Counted from the first letter of the stretch, positions 1 through 9,346 are shown. The stretch: 64,000 bases of DNA from Alistipes sp. (GCA_017483225.1 JAFULF010000010.1:44685-108684); one strand, 5' to 3'. A program made the numbers and translations. Notes: a model not told the origin generated them from the sequence alone.

Positions 1-207
1 ATGCGAATGACCCCAACCGAGGCCCTCTGGGCTGCGACCCTTAATGGTGCCGCCGCAATGGGCGAGAGTCGTGACTTCGGCTCTATAACGGTGGGTAAGG
101 TGGCGAACTTCTTCATCACCAAGCCGTTGCCGTCGATGGAGTTCTTTACCTATGCCTATGCAACGCCGCTGATTGAGAGTGTGTGGTTGCGAGGCCGTCA
201 GGTTTAA
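1..207 (+). CDS. hutI: Imidazolonepropionase, C-terminal fragment
   Basis: The window opens inside this gene; 68 residues to a TAA stop are visible. The sequence MTPTEALWAATLNGA, then GSITVGKVANFFI and a closing VWLRGRQV, is the C-terminal segment of amidohydrolase-family imidazolonepropionase, which opens the imidazolone ring in histidine degradation to formiminoglutamate. The metal-binding residues lie upstream of the window. No other hut gene follows, so this is the downstream end of whatever operon it belongs to. A related amidohydrolase cannot be fully excluded from the tail alone. Confidence 0.8.
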   Translation: MRMTPTEALWAATLNGAAAMGESRDFGSITVGKVANFFITKPLPSMEFFTYAYATPLIESVWLRGRQV

Positions 208-384
208 GAAGCTGTATGAAAGAACGGCATATCACTGCCAAAATGTGACAAAAAAGAAGCTGTCTAACAAGGCTACTTTGTCGTTATACTCGCCCTCAAA
301 ATGCTCATTTACGCCGAGTAAACTGCGCTTTTTCGGGCTTCGTAGGCCTAAAATTAGCCCTTGTTATACAACTTATGAAAAGAA
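208..384. other. Intergenic stretch between convergent genes
   Basis: About 175 bases between hutI and the terminator of the minus-strand operon. Positions 249-276 closely resemble the left part of the hairpin at 29907-29934 (shared AAGCTGTC..ACAAG.CTACTTTGTCG), but here the right arm is not completed, so it looks like a decayed terminator. I see no gene. Confidence 0.5.
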
Positions 385-417
385 AGAGCGTGTCCGAAAA
401 CTTGTTGGACACGCTCT
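385..417 (-). terminator. Intrinsic terminator of the peptidase operon
   Basis: A perfect 11-bp stem (AGAGCGTGTCC / GGACACGCTCT) with an 11-base loop, 6 bases after the stop codon of the S9B peptidase on the minus strand and followed on that strand by a T-rich stretch (TTTCTTTTC). Confidence 0.85.
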
Positions 418-422
418 CTGGT

Positions 423-2378
423 TTAGAGCCACTGCTCGAAGTAGTCGGTAACCTTCTGCATAAGGTGTATTCGCGGCTTGCCGAGCACGTTGTGCTTGGC
501 GCACGGGTACGGGAAGTAATCTACCTGCACATCCGACTTTATACACTTTTCGATAAAACTGAGCGAGTGCTGCCATACCACCGTCGCATCTATCGCACCC
601 TGACAAATCAGCAACTTGCCCTTCAAATCTTTGGCACGGGGCAAGAGCGATGTTGCGGCGAAGCCCTCGGCATTTGTCGCCTCGGTCTCCATATATCGCT
701 CGCCGTACATCACCTCGTACCACTTCCAATCAATGACGGGGCCTCCCGCTACGCCGACCTTGAAGATGTCGGGGTAGTTTACCATCAGCGAGATGGTCAT
801 AAATCCGCCATACGACCAGCCGTGAACGCCTATGCGGTCGGCATCAACCCACGGGTGCGACATCAGCCACTTGATGCCCTCCATCTGGTCTGCCATCTCG
901 CACTCTCCGCAACGGCGATGTATCGCCTTCTCGAACTCGGCACCACGGTTGGCGGTGCCACGATTGTCCATCACCAGCACGACATACCCACGCTGTGCCA
1001 TATACATCTCCCAATGGCGTAGCGAGGCTTGGAATGAGTTGCGCACCATCTGCGAGTGCGGGCCTCCATATACATATAGGATTACGGGATATCGCTTCGT
1101 CGGGTCGAAGTCGAGCGGCTTGATTAGTCGGTAGTAGTTGTCGTAGCGACCATCGGCACTACGCACCGTGCCCAACTCTATGGTGGAGTAGTTGTACTCC
1201 GCCGAAGGGTTCTCGGCACGGAACAGCTCACGGTATGTGCGCCCATCGGTGGAGCCTGCACCGACGATGCGGGGCACGTTGAGCGAGGAGTAGTTGTCGG
1301 TGAAGTATCTGCCGTCGGGCGAGAGGGTGCAGGTGTGCCAGCCCTCGTCACGGGTCAGTCGCAGGCACTCGCCACTGCGCACATCGACCTTCATCAGGTG
1401 TCGCTCTATCGGCGATACCTCTGCCGAGTAGTAATATACGGCACGTGAGTCCTGCCCCAGATACTCCACGTCGGCATCCACGTTTGAGAGGCGGCGCAAC
1501 TCGCCCGTGGATATGGTGTAGAGGTAGAGGTTCTTGTAGCCGTGGCGGTTGTCCGTCGTGTAGATGAACTTGTCGGGGTTGTCGCCAAGGAAGTAGAGCG
1601 GGTATTGAGGCTCCACGAAGCGGTCGTTCTGCTCGGTGAGCAGGGTGGCTATGAAGGTGCCGTCGGCAGCATCGTAGCAGTTCAGATGCATATGCTTCTG
1701 CGCACGGTCAAGCACCTGCACATATATACGGCGGGAGTCGGGCGACCACGTGAGGTTTGTGATGTATCGCTCGTCGTCGAAGTCGCTCACATCCAGATAT
1801 ATGGTCTGCTTGTTTGCGCTGTCATATACGCCCACCGACACCCGCTCCGAGGCCATACCGTTCATCGGGTACTTTATCTCGACGAGCGTGCCCGTGCGGG
1901 ATGTGATATCGAGGAGCGGGAAGGTTGTCACCTGCGACTCATCCTTACGGTAGAATGCCAGACGCTTGCCGTCGGGCGAGAGGAAGAGGCCGCCGTTGAT
2001 GCCGAACTCGTTGCGTGATACGCTGCTGCCGCAGACGATGTTGCGGTCCGAGAAGTCGGTTATGCGTTCACGTGAGCCATCCTCCGCCACCCAGACGATG
2101 TTGTTGCCCTCCACCTCGGCGTGCGGCTGCGACGTGGTGGCTGCGGCGGGCCGTGCAACCATCTTCTGCTTGCCGGTGCGAATGTTCGTGGCGAGGCAGA
2201 GCGAGTCTGTCGGGTGCAGCACGTAGCCCGGATACGCCTCGCTCCACGCCGTCTTGTAGTTCTTGGGTGCGAGGCTGCGGTTTAGGATGGCATCCTCCAT
2301 CGTCAGCAGGCGACGCTCCGCAGAGAGTGCCGTAAGGTGCGCCACGGCGCATATAATCAGTAGAAAATAACGCTTCAT
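423..2378 (-). CDS. S9B family prolyl dipeptidyl/tripeptidyl peptidase
   Basis: Secreted serine exopeptidase of 651 residues that should remove X-Pro di- or tripeptides from peptide N termini, in the periplasm or at the cell surface. A signal peptide (MKRYFLLIICAVAHLTALSA) is followed by a DPP-IV-type beta-propeller and a C-terminal alpha/beta-hydrolase domain. The nucleophile motif GWSYGGF places Ser522; Asp597 (GAIDATV) and His629 (KHNVLGK) follow at +75 and +107. As I recall, that is the spacing of the catalytic triad in Porphyromonas gingivalis prolyl tripeptidyl peptidase A, so a tripeptidyl specificity is plausible but unproven. It is shorter than the usual ~720-730 residues. The start overlaps the upstream kinase stop (TGATG), indicating translational coupling in an operon with a PfkB kinase and pfkA. 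Confidence 0.88.
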   Translation of the reverse strand: MKRYFLLIICAVAHLTALSAERRLLTMEDAILNRSLAPKNYKTAWSEAYPGYVLHPTDSLCLATNIRTGKQKMVARPAAATTSQPHAEVEGNNIVWVAEDGSRERITDFSDRNIVCGSSVSRNEFGINGGLFLSPDGKRLAFYRKDESQVTTFPLLDITSRTGTLVEIKYPMNGMASERVSVGVYDSANKQTIYLDVSDFDDERYITNLTWSPDSRRIYVQVLDRAQKHMHLNCYDAADGTFIATLLTEQNDRFVEPQYPLYFLGDNPDKFIYTTDNRHGYKNLYLYTISTGELRRLSNVDADVEYLGQDSRAVYYYSAEVSPIERHLMKVDVRSGECLRLTRDEGWHTCTLSPDGRYFTDNYSSLNVPRIVGAGSTDGRTYRELFRAENPSAEYNYSTIELGTVRSADGRYDNYYRLIKPLDFDPTKRYPVILYVYGGPHSQMVRNSFQASLRHWEMYMAQRGYVVLVMDNRGTANRGAEFEKAIHRRCGECEMADQMEGIKWLMSHPWVDADRIGVHGWSYGGFMTISLMVNYPDIFKVGVAGGPVIDWKWYEVMYGERYMETEATNAEGFAATSLLPRAKDLKGKLLICQGAIDATVVWQHSLSFIEKCIKSDVQVDYFPYPCAKHNVLGKPRIHLMQKVTDYFEQWL

Positions 2379-3379
2379 CAGAATAGATATTTTTGGGTTT
2401 TAACTTGCTCTACGAGGCGGAGAATGTCGCTCCACGCCTCCTCGCTCAACGTCGTGCCGACCACCTCGATAACCTTGCCGGCGGCAATGGCTCCGATGGT
2501 GCCGCACTGCCGTAGCGAGAGCCCCTCGCATAGTCCGTACATAAATCCTGCGGCGTAGAAGTCGCCCGCTCCCGTGGTATCCACACGGCGTGCTGCCGCC
2601 ATTATGCCTACGTGCACCACCTCCTCGTGGTGCTTGATGAGTGCACCCTTCATACCAATCTTCACGACGGCGATATCGCATATCTCGGAGATTCGTTGCA
2701 GGGCATTTATCGGCTCGCTCTCGCCCGTAAACACCTTTGCCTCATCCTCGTTGGCGAAGATGATATCGACATATTCACGGCAGAGCCGCTTCAAGAACTC
2801 CAAGTTCTCCTCCACGACGTTGAAACTTGCCAGGTCGATGGCCACTCGCAGTCCGCACCCCTTTGCCAGACGCACTGCGTTCTCTATGAGCGTGTGGTCC
2901 TGAACGAGGTAGCCCTCGATGTATAGGCAGTCGTAGCCCTCGAAAATCTCCCGCTGAATCTCCTCGGCCCGCAACTGCAACGCAGCGCCCAGATGGGTGA
3001 GCATCGTGCGCTCGCCATCGGGCGATATCAACGAGATACACTTGCCGGAACGCTCCGTGCCTCGGAATATTATGGGCTTGATGCCCAGATTCTGTAACGC
3101 CTGCTCGAAGTAGTCGCCCGTGGTATCACGGCCTACCTTGCCTATGAAGCCCACGTCGCTGCCCAGACGAGCCATCGTGCGGATGGTGTTGTCGGCAGAG
3201 CCTCCGAGCGAGAGCGAGTAGGGTAGCCCCGCCACCGACTTGCCCACCTCGGCTTGCAGCGCACTATCCACGAGCGACATCGACCCTCTGGCGATGCCGT
3301 AATCCTCCAACACCTTGTCCGAGCGCAGATTGACCAGCATATCGGTCAAGGCGTTTCCTATACCTATAACTCTCTTCAT
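2378..3379 (-). CDS. PfkB-family carbohydrate/nucleoside kinase
   Basis: Cytosolic ribokinase-fold kinase of 333 residues. The N terminus (VIGIGNALTDMLV), the glycine-rich LGGSADNT segment at 58-65 and the anion-hole/catalytic-base motif DTTGAGDFYAAG at 267-278 are all present, the last containing the catalytic Asp273. Bacteroidetes proteins of this type are usually annotated as adenosine kinase or sugar kinase; the substrate cannot be read from the sequence. It lies between pfkA (30-base gap) and the peptidase (1-base overlap), in one minus-strand operon. Confidence 0.85.
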   Translation of the reverse strand: MKRVIGIGNALTDMLVNLRSDKVLEDYGIARGSMSLVDSALQAEVGKSVAGLPYSLSLGGSADNTIRTMARLGSDVGFIGKVGRDTTGDYFEQALQNLGIKPIIFRGTERSGKCISLISPDGERTMLTHLGAALQLRAEEIQREIFEGYDCLYIEGYLVQDHTLIENAVRLAKGCGLRVAIDLASFNVVEENLEFLKRLCREYVDIIFANEDEAKVFTGESEPINALQRISEICDIAVVKIGMKGALIKHHEEVVHVGIMAAARRVDTTGAGDFYAAGFMYGLCEGLSLRQCGTIGAIAAGKVIEVVGTTLSEEAWSDILRLVEQVKTQKYLF

Positions 3380-3409
3380 AAATGGTTTGGGTAATGCTCT
3401 TATACTCCC

Positions 3410-4390
3410 TTATATGGATAAAATCTTCACTAACTCTACGTTGCTGTGGCGTACCGTCTTCGTGTGGTTCAGCGCCTCGGCAAACGGTACATAGACAATC
3501 TCGCCGTTGCGCACGCCCACCATCACGTTTGACTCTCCCTCTTTGAGTGCCTCCACCGCCTTCGCTCCCAGACGTGAGGCGAGTATGCGGTCTGCCGCCG
3601 TAGGGGAGCCGCCACGTTGCAGGTGGCCCAGAATCGTCACTCGGGCATCGTACTGCGGGTACTCCCTCTCGACACGTGCCGCCAGAGCCATCGCTCCTCC
3701 CGTTGTCGGGTTCTCGGCCACCAGAACGATGGCGGAGTTCTTGCTCTTGCGGAAGCCGTTGTCTATGAGGGTTTTGAGTTGGTCATCCTCGGTGTCGGCC
3801 TCCGGTATTATCGCCGCCTCGGCTCCCGTGGCTATTGCGCCATTGAGGGCGAGGTAGCCCGCCGTGTGGCCCATAACCTCCACGAAGAATAGCCGCTCGT
3901 GCGAGGTCGCCGTGTCACGCAGTTTGTCCACCGCATCGACTATGGTGTTCAGGGCCGTGTCGTAGCCTATGGTGGCATCCGTGCCGGAGAGGTCGTTGTC
4001 GATGGTGCCGGGTATGCCTACGACCGGCACACCCCACTCCTCGGAGAGGGCTCTTGCTCCCGTTATTGTGCCGTCGCCACCGATTACCACCAGCGCATCA
4101 ATGCCCGCTTTGAGCATATTCTCTCGTGCCAGCGCCCGGCCCTCCGCCGAGCGAAACTCCGAGCATCGTGCCGTTTTAAGGATTGTACCTCCACGCTGTA
4201 TTATGTTGCTGACACTCTCCGAGTGCATCGGAATTATCTCGTTGCTGATAAGCCCCTTGTAGCCTCGCATAATGCCCTTGACGTTCCATCCGTTGTATAT
4301 CGCCGTGCGTGTCACGGCACGAATTGCGGCGTTCATACCCGGAGCATCGCCTCCGGAGGTGAGTATGCCGATACATTTTATCTCTCTCAT
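3410..4390 (-). CDS. pfkA: ATP-dependent 6-phosphofructokinase
   Basis: Phosphorylates fructose-6-phosphate to fructose-1,6-bisphosphate in glycolysis. At 326 residues it has the length of the bacterial ATP-PFK family. Visible motifs are the N-terminal [13 protein letters not shown] nucleotide-binding loop (10-22), GGDGT (104-108), the catalytic PGTIDND (127-133) and the fructose-6-phosphate-binding [10 protein letters not shown] segment. The Gly of GGDGT favours ATP over pyrophosphate as donor (family knowledge). First gene of the pfkA/PfkB/peptidase operon, with a TATCTTTG promoter element 30 bases upstream of the start. Confidence 0.95.
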   Translation of the reverse strand: MREIKCIGILTSGGDAPGMNAAIRAVTRTAIYNGWNVKGIMRGYKGLISNEIIPMHSESVSNIIQRGGTILKTARCSEFRSAEGRALARENMLKAGIDALVVIGGDGTITGARALSEEWGVPVVGIPGTIDNDLSGTDATIGYDTALNTIVDAVDKLRDTATSHERLFFVEVMGHTAGYLALNGAIATGAEAAIIPEADTEDDQLKTLIDNGFRKSKNSAIVLVAENPTTGGAMALAARVEREYPQYDARVTILGHLQRGGSPTAADRILASRLGAKAVEALKEGESNVMVGVRNGEIVYVPFAEALNHTKTVRHSNVELVKILSI

Positions 4391-4420
4391 ATAACCCTGT
4401 TCTTTTTGTTATTCAACCTT

Positions 4421-4428
4421 CAAAGATA
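4421..4428 (-). promoter_or_regulatory. Bacteroidetes -7 promoter element for pfkA
   Basis: TATCTTTG on the minus strand matches the Bacteroidetes -7 consensus TAnnTTTG and lies 30 bases before the pfkA start codon. No well-spaced -33 TTTG is evident. Confidence 0.6.
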
Positions 4429-4561
4429 GCAAATCCTCGGCAAAACTCCCTCGTTTTGACAAGAAAAAGCGACGGATGCGCCATAAAGAGCGCATACGAC
4501 AACCTGCAACTCGTGAATAAAGGCTCGTTTTGTGTGATTTCTTAATGTGTATATATGTAAC

Positions 4562-4592
4562 TTGCAAAAATGCTTTTTATTTCATAAATTTG
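4562..4592 (+). promoter_or_regulatory. Bacteroidetes promoter for the AT-rich lipoprotein genes
   Basis: TTG at 4562-4564 and TAAATTTG at 4585-4592, 20 bases apart, fit the -33/-7 pair of Bacteroidetes sigma-ABfr promoters. The lipoprotein start codon is at 4657, giving a leader of about 60 bases. Confidence 0.65.
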
Positions 4593-4656
4593 CACTTGTG
4601 AGCATACTAATCTCACTTACTCAGTGGAGTAATGTTTTACGTTAACTTTAATTGTT

Positions 4657-5292
4657 ATGAAACGACAGATTACAAATGCCGTATCACGAATCGCCATACT
4701 TGCGTTTGCGGCAATCAACCTATGCGGGTGTATGGAATATCAATTAGAAGAAGATGAAGCCCCGATGTACATATATGTAACATGTGAGAAATTGGGATAT
4801 GAGAATGAGGAGATTTTGTTCACAGGCTATCCTTATGCGTGGTCGTCCTCTGGTAAGAATTGTGTTAGAGTAGAAGAGCAAAATGTATATGTACATATCC
4901 AAAGGGATATGATAGCATCCAGAGAGCCAAAATATCCATATTATTTTCTTGAATTGACAGTAATAAGCAATACGGGATATGTAAAAACGTATACTGAGTA
5001 CCCTATGGTTGAATGCGAATGTAGGTTCGGTATAGATAATATTGACGGAACTAATAAGAGATATATATTTAAACAACAAGAAGATTCTGGTAAAATTATA
5101 TTTACGAATATTAAGGAACCTTATTCAAAACATAATGGAAAGTGGAGAAAATTACATCTTTCAGGAGAATTTGAGGTTATACTTACAGATGTTGATGATA
5201 AGACAAATACTATGACAATTAGAGGTAGTATGAAAGATAATTGGATTAACAATTCGTATTATGTTGAAGATATTTACAACGATTCATTATGA
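4657..5292 (+). CDS. Hypothetical lipoprotein, AT-rich
   Basis: A 211-residue protein of no family I recognise. Residues 1-25 form a lipoprotein signal with a C-terminal LCGC, so Cys25 would be the acylated residue and the mature protein is probably anchored in a membrane facing the periplasm or outside. The remainder is hydrophilic, rich in Tyr, Lys, Asn and Asp, with no transmembrane segment. The gene is clearly more AT-rich than its neighbours and uses AT-ending codons such as ATA, AAT and GAA, suggesting recent acquisition or weak selection. The next small gene starts inside its stop codon (ATGA), so the two are co-translated. Confidence 0.7.
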   Translation: MKRQITNAVSRIAILAFAAINLCGCMEYQLEEDEAPMYIYVTCEKLGYENEEILFTGYPYAWSSSGKNCVRVEEQNVYVHIQRDMIASREPKYPYYFLELTVISNTGYVKTYTEYPMVECECRFGIDNIDGTNKRYIFKQQEDSGKIIFTNIKEPYSKHNGKWRKLHLSGEFEVILTDVDDKTNTMTIRGSMKDNWINNSYYVEDIYNDSL

Positions 5293-5612
5293 AAAAGATA
5301 TATTTGATATTACTGAACATTGTATTTATTATAGGTTTTATATGTAACCTTTCTGCACAAACTTCTATTGAGGAGAATAATGTGGTTAGGGTAAACCTTA
5401 ATATGATGTTTGCTCGTCTTTTAGCGCAAGAAAAACCTGTAACTGGATTATTACGAGATTATGCAGTGGATCTTGTTGATTTGGATGATTACGATGGAAC
5501 TAAACTGAACGATTCGACTTTTGTTAACCATATAATATTTGAAGATAAATCATATCAAGGTCGGGCAATTGAATGTTACCCGACCTTTTTTGTGCTTATT
5601 TTTGCTGTGTAA
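5289..5612 (+). CDS. Small secreted protein, probably 3'-truncated
   Basis: 107 codons beginning with a signal peptide (MKKIYLILLNIVFIIGF, then ICNLSA|Q), and then about 70 residues of acidic, unrecognised sequence. The reading frame runs through the intrinsic terminator at 5557-5591, so the last ~18 residues, including the hydrophobic FFVLIFAV, are encoded by terminator and T-tract. That is unusual for an intact gene and suggests the original 3' part was lost or frame-shifted. It overlaps the upstream lipoprotein by 4 bases and shares its AT-rich composition. The signal peptide and coupling make real translation of the N-terminal part likely. Confidence 0.5.
   Translation: MKKIYLILLNIVFIIGFICNLSAQTSIEENNVVRVNLNMMFARLLAQEKPVTGLLRDYAVDLVDLDDYDGTKLNDSTFVNHIIFEDKSYQGRAIECYPTFFVLIFAV
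5557..5591 (+). terminator. Intrinsic terminator inside the 3' end of the small ORF
   Basis: A 9-bp stem AAGGTCGGG / CCCGACCTT with a 13-base loop followed by a run of T. It lies upstream of the stop codon at 5610-5612. Confidence 0.85.
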
Positions 5613-5638
5613 AGTGCCTTTTGGCAGGGAATTTTTAC

Positions 5639-5646
5639 TATCTTTG
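5639..5646 (+). promoter_or_regulatory. Bacteroidetes -7 promoter element for the nucleotidyltransferase
   Basis: TATCTTTG matches TAnnTTTG and lies 74 bases upstream of the chosen start at 5721. A TTTG at 5620-5623 is closer (15 bases) than the usual ~19-21. Confidence 0.55.
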
Positions 5647-5720
5647 CAAGGTATTGCGTGCGCATAGGTGTACGTATTAGTGATAAGAGAATATTAACGA
5701 TAGATAAAACATTTACAATT

Positions 5721-6638
5721 ATGGTTAAACCAACACTTTTGGTACTTGCTGCGGGTATGGGCTCACGCTACGGCTCGCTTAAACAGATGGATGGTGTAGG
5801 CCCTAACGGAGAGGCCATCATCGACTACTCGGTATATGATGCAATTCGTGCAGGCTTCGGCAAGGTGGTATTCGTTATCCGCCACTCGTTTGCCGAGGAT
5901 TTTATCTCGGTATTCAATGCCGAGCGTTTCGGAGGCCGTATCGAGGTCGAGTATGTATATCAGGAGTTGGAGTACCTGCCGGAGGGATTCTCGGTGCCTG
6001 AGGGCCGTGAGAAGCCGTGGGGTACCAACCACGCCGTGATGATGGCTACCAAGGCTATCGACACCCCGTTTGCCGTAATCAATGCCGACGACTTCTACGG
6101 CGAGAATGCCTACAAGGTCATCGGCGACTACCTCTCGCAGCTGGGCGAGAGCCGCAACCACTACTGTATGGTCGGCTACGAGGTGAACAAGACCCTCTCG
6201 GAGAATGGCACCGTATCACGTGGTGTCTGCACCGTGGATGCGTCGGGCAACCTGACCTCGATGGTCGAGCGCACGAAGATTGAGCGCAATGCCGAGGGCG
6301 TTATCGTGTTCCACGACTTGGGCGACGACGTTGCCTTGGAGGAGAATACGCCGGTGTCGATGAACCTCTTTGGCTTCACGCCCGACTACTTCGCATACTC
6401 GGAGGAGGCGTTCCGTGACTTCCTCTCGGCCGAGAGCACGCAGACCAACCTCAAAGCGGAGTTCTTCATCCCGTTGATGGTCAATCGCCTTATCGGTGGC
6501 GGTGTCGCTACGATGAAGGTGCTCTCCACCACGGCGCAGTGGTTTGGTGTGACCTACAAGGAGGATAAGCCGCAGCTGATGGCCAAGATTGAGGCACTGA
6601 TTGAGGCGGGTGTATATCCTCGCAACCTCTGGGAGTAG
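5721..6638 (+). CDS. Sugar nucleotidyltransferase family protein
   Basis: Cytosolic enzyme of 305 residues with the N-terminal nucleotidyltransferase signature LVLAAGMGSRYGSLKQ and an AVINADDFYG segment supplying the metal-binding acidic residues. It resembles the NTP_transferase group that makes NDP-sugars from sugar-1-phosphates; the Bacteroidetes members are uncharacterised in substrate, and UTP/glucose-1-phosphate is only one possibility. I chose ATG 5721 rather than the in-frame ATG at 5658 because the signature begins immediately after it and the extra 21 residues overlap the leader. It is followed after 48 bases by gltX. Confidence 0.82.
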   Translation: MVKPTLLVLAAGMGSRYGSLKQMDGVGPNGEAIIDYSVYDAIRAGFGKVVFVIRHSFAEDFISVFNAERFGGRIEVEYVYQELEYLPEGFSVPEGREKPWGTNHAVMMATKAIDTPFAVINADDFYGENAYKVIGDYLSQLGESRNHYCMVGYEVNKTLSENGTVSRGVCTVDASGNLTSMVERTKIERNAEGVIVFHDLGDDVALEENTPVSMNLFGFTPDYFAYSEEAFRDFLSAESTQTNLKAEFFIPLMVNRLIGGGVATMKVLSTTAQWFGVTYKEDKPQLMAKIEALIEAGVYPRNLWE

Positions 6639-6686
6639 AGGTGTAAGCATTGAAGAATAGAAACAAATAAAAACTACCTGTAAATT

Positions 6687-8225
6687 ATGTCAAGAGAAGT
6701 AAGAGTTCGTTTTGCGCCATCCCCAACGGGCCCGCTCCATATCGGAGGTGTCCGCACGGCGTTATACAACTACCTTTTTGCCCGTCACCACGGCGGTAAG
6801 ATGATTCTGCGTATCGAGGATACCGACTCGCAGCGTTTTGTGCCCGGTGCCGAGGAGTATATCATCGAGTCGCTGCGTTGGTGCGGTATCGAGATTGACG
6901 AGGGTGTCGGCTACGGAGGCCCTCACGCCCCATATCGTCAGAGCGAGCGCCGAGATATATACCTCAAATATGCCAAGCAGCTTGTAGAGGCAGGTTGGGC
7001 ATACTACGCCTTCGACACTGCGGAGGAGCTCGATGCGCTGCGCAAGCAGTATGAGGAGCAGGGTAAGACCTTCGCCTACAACTACGCCGTGCGCACCACG
7101 TTGCCTACCTCGCTCTCGCTCTCGGCAGAGGAGGTCGAGCAGCGCATTGCCCGTGGCGATGTGTGGGTTGTGCGCTTCAAGATGCCTGAGAATGAGGTTG
7201 TTCGGATGCACGACCTGATTCGTGGCGATGTGGAGGTAAATACCTCTACGCTCGATGACAAGGTGCTCTATAAGTCGATAGATGCACTGCCTACATACCA
7301 CCTCGCAAACATCGTCGATGACCATTTGATGGAGATTTCGCACGTGATACGTGGCGAGGAGTGGTTGCCGTCGTTGCCGCTGCACTATCTGCTCTACCGT
7401 GCCTTCGGTTGGAGCGATTCGCAGCCGGAGTTTGCCCACCTGCCGCTGCTGTTGAAGCCTACGGGTGGCGGAAAGCTCTCCAAGCGTGATGGCGACAAGA
7501 TGGGATTCCCTGTCTTCCCGCTCTATTGGGTGTCACCTACGGGCGAGACTGCTCACGGCTATCGTGAGGATGGCTACTTCCCGGAGGCCTTTATCAATAT
7601 GTTGGCACTGCTGGGTTGGAATCCGGGCACGGAGCAGGAGATTTTCTCTATGCAGGAGTTGATTGATACCTTCTCGTTGGAGCGAGTGTCGAAGTCGGGC
7701 GCACGCTTCCAGCCTGACAAGGCCAAGTGGTTCAATGCGCAGTATATGCACAATAAGAGCGCCGAGGAGTTGGCAGTGCTCTTCCAGCCGGTGCTGCGTG
7801 AGCACGGCGTGGAGGTGTCTGACGAGTTGGCGGGTCGTGCCGCATACATTATGCGTGAGCGTGCAACCTTCATCGGCGACCTGTGGGATTTGACCTCATA
7901 CTTCTTCGTTGCCCCTGCCGAGTACGAGCAGAAGCAGATGAACAAGTATTGGAAGGGCGAGAACCCTGCCCGTCTGGCAGAGGTGCGTGAGGTGTTCGCC
8001 TCGATTGATGACTTCTCGCTCGAAAATACGGAGCGCATCGTGCACGGCTGGATTGAGCAGAAGGGCTACGGTATGGGTCAGATTATGAATACGTTGCGTC
8101 TGGCGCTTGTGGGCGCAGGCAAGGGCCCGGGTATGTACGACGTGACCTCGTTCCTCGGCAAGGAGGAGACGTTGCGCCGTATTGACTCGCTTCTGGCAAA
8201 TGTTCGCCCTGTGGATGTAGAGTAA
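6687..8225 (+). CDS. gltX: Glutamyl-tRNA synthetase
   Basis: Class I aminoacyl-tRNA synthetase charging tRNA-Glu (and tRNA-Gln in organisms using the amidotransferase route). The 512-residue protein has the HIGH-type motif [11 protein letters not shown] near residues 11-21 and the KMSKS-type loop KLSKR at 263-267, followed by the anticodon-binding C-terminal region. Length and motifs fit the family. It lies 48 bases after the nucleotidyltransferase and 13 bases before galM, so it is probably co-transcribed with both. Confidence 0.96.
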   Translation: MSREVRVRFAPSPTGPLHIGGVRTALYNYLFARHHGGKMILRIEDTDSQRFVPGAEEYIIESLRWCGIEIDEGVGYGGPHAPYRQSERRDIYLKYAKQLVEAGWAYYAFDTAEELDALRKQYEEQGKTFAYNYAVRTTLPTSLSLSAEEVEQRIARGDVWVVRFKMPENEVVRMHDLIRGDVEVNTSTLDDKVLYKSIDALPTYHLANIVDDHLMEISHVIRGEEWLPSLPLHYLLYRAFGWSDSQPEFAHLPLLLKPTGGGKLSKRDGDKMGFPVFPLYWVSPTGETAHGYREDGYFPEAFINMLALLGWNPGTEQEIFSMQELIDTFSLERVSKSGARFQPDKAKWFNAQYMHNKSAEELAVLFQPVLREHGVEVSDELAGRAAYIMRERATFIGDLWDLTSYFFVAPAEYEQKQMNKYWKGENPARLAEVREVFASIDDFSLENTERIVHGWIEQKGYGMGQIMNTLRLALVGAGKGPGMYDVTSFLGKEETLRRIDSLLANVRPVDVE

Positions 8226-8238
8226 CGCTTCTGCCTCT

Positions 8239-9291
8239 ATGGAGATTCTGCAACATATCTGGGATGCTACGCCCGAGGGTGAGGCTATCGTCATCTATAC
8301 GATGCGTAATGCGCTGGGTAGCGAGATTCAACTCTCGAACCTCGGCGCAGGTGTCGTGTCAGTGAAGTTTGCCGACCGCCGTGGCAATATAGATGACGTG
8401 GTGCTCGGCTATCGCTCGTCCAAGCACTATATGGGCGACCCTGCCTGCTGTGGCAAGAGCGTGGGTCGTGTGGCGGGCCGTATTGCCGATGGCCGTATGA
8501 CGGTCGAGGGGGTGGAGTATTCGTTGGAGATAAACTGCGGTGTGAACCATATGCACGGCGCCTCCAAGAACTTCGCCAACCGCCTATGGGAGTCGAGTGT
8601 CGAGGGCAATCGTATCGTCTTTACCATCCTCTCGGAGGAGGGCGAGGGCGGCTATCCGCACGAGGTGGCGGCGCAGGCAATCTACGACTTCGACGACGAG
8701 AACAACTTCGAGATTACCTACTTGGCCCGCAGTAGCGGTACCACGCCGGTAAACCTTACGAGCCACATCTATTGGAACCTTGCGGGCGAGTCGTCGGGAA
8801 CGATTCTCGACCACTGCCTGCAACTCAATGCCTCGCAGACGCTCGAAGTGAATGAACGACAGGTGCCTACGGGCCGACTGCTTGATGTGGAGGGTACGGC
8901 TCTGGATTTCCGCACCGCACGCCGTCTGGGCGATGGTATTGGCGACGAGTTCAACCGCATACGTGAGTATCGGGGCTATGACCACTACCTGATTGTTGAT
9001 GGCTGGCGCAAGAATATTCTGGGCGAGGTCGGAATCCTCTCGGAGCCTAACAGCGGCCGTAGGGTAGAGATTCTCTCCTCACAGCCGGGCTGTATGCTCT
9101 ACACGGGCAATGGTATGTCGGGCGGTTGTCCGGAGACCAAGTCGGGCGGTCGCTATGTCGATTATGCCGGCGTGGCCATTGAGTGTCAGGGTTATCCCGA
9201 TGCTGTGAATCATCCAGAGTTTCCGACGGTACTATTACAGGAGGGCGAGTTATATTGCCAGAAGATTGTGTATCGGTTGCGGGCGGAATAA
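8239..9291 (+). CDS. galM: Aldose 1-epimerase (galactose mutarotase)
   Basis: Interconverts the alpha and beta anomers of galactose or glucose, feeding galactokinase. The 350-residue protein carries the NHMHG motif with a catalytic His, and near the C terminus IECQGYPDAVNHPEFP, whose Glu is the expected general base, followed by the typical GE.Y ending. No signal peptide is apparent, so the enzyme should be cytosolic. galK lies about 6 kb away on the other strand rather than in the same operon. A strong terminator follows the stop. Confidence 0.9.
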   Translation: MEILQHIWDATPEGEAIVIYTMRNALGSEIQLSNLGAGVVSVKFADRRGNIDDVVLGYRSSKHYMGDPACCGKSVGRVAGRIADGRMTVEGVEYSLEINCGVNHMHGASKNFANRLWESSVEGNRIVFTILSEEGEGGYPHEVAAQAIYDFDDENNFEITYLARSSGTTPVNLTSHIYWNLAGESSGTILDHCLQLNASQTLEVNERQVPTGRLLDVEGTALDFRTARRLGDGIGDEFNRIREYRGYDHYLIVDGWRKNILGEVGILSEPNSGRRVEILSSQPGCMLYTGNGMSGGCPETKSGGRYVDYAGVAIECQGYPDAVNHPEFPTVLLQEGELYCQKIVYRLRAE

Positions 9292-9310
9292 TCCCCTGAT
9301 TTATATAATA

Positions 9311-9346
9311 CGAGGCTGTCAGAACCCACAAAGTCTGACAGCCTCG
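9311..9346. terminator. Intrinsic terminator between convergent galM and glgB
   Basis: A perfect 13-bp stem CGAGGCTGTCAGA / TCTGACAGCCTCG with a 10-base loop, followed on the plus strand by TTTGTTTGTCT. It may serve both convergent genes, although the minus-strand side is less T-rich. Confidence 0.85.

Noticed and set aside
423-1022. Long open frames on the plus strand opposite the S9B peptidase and opposite many other GC-rich genes
   Set aside because: They are antisense shadows caused by codon bias; they lack family motifs, signal sequences and ribosome-binding context, while the gene on the other strand has clear motifs.
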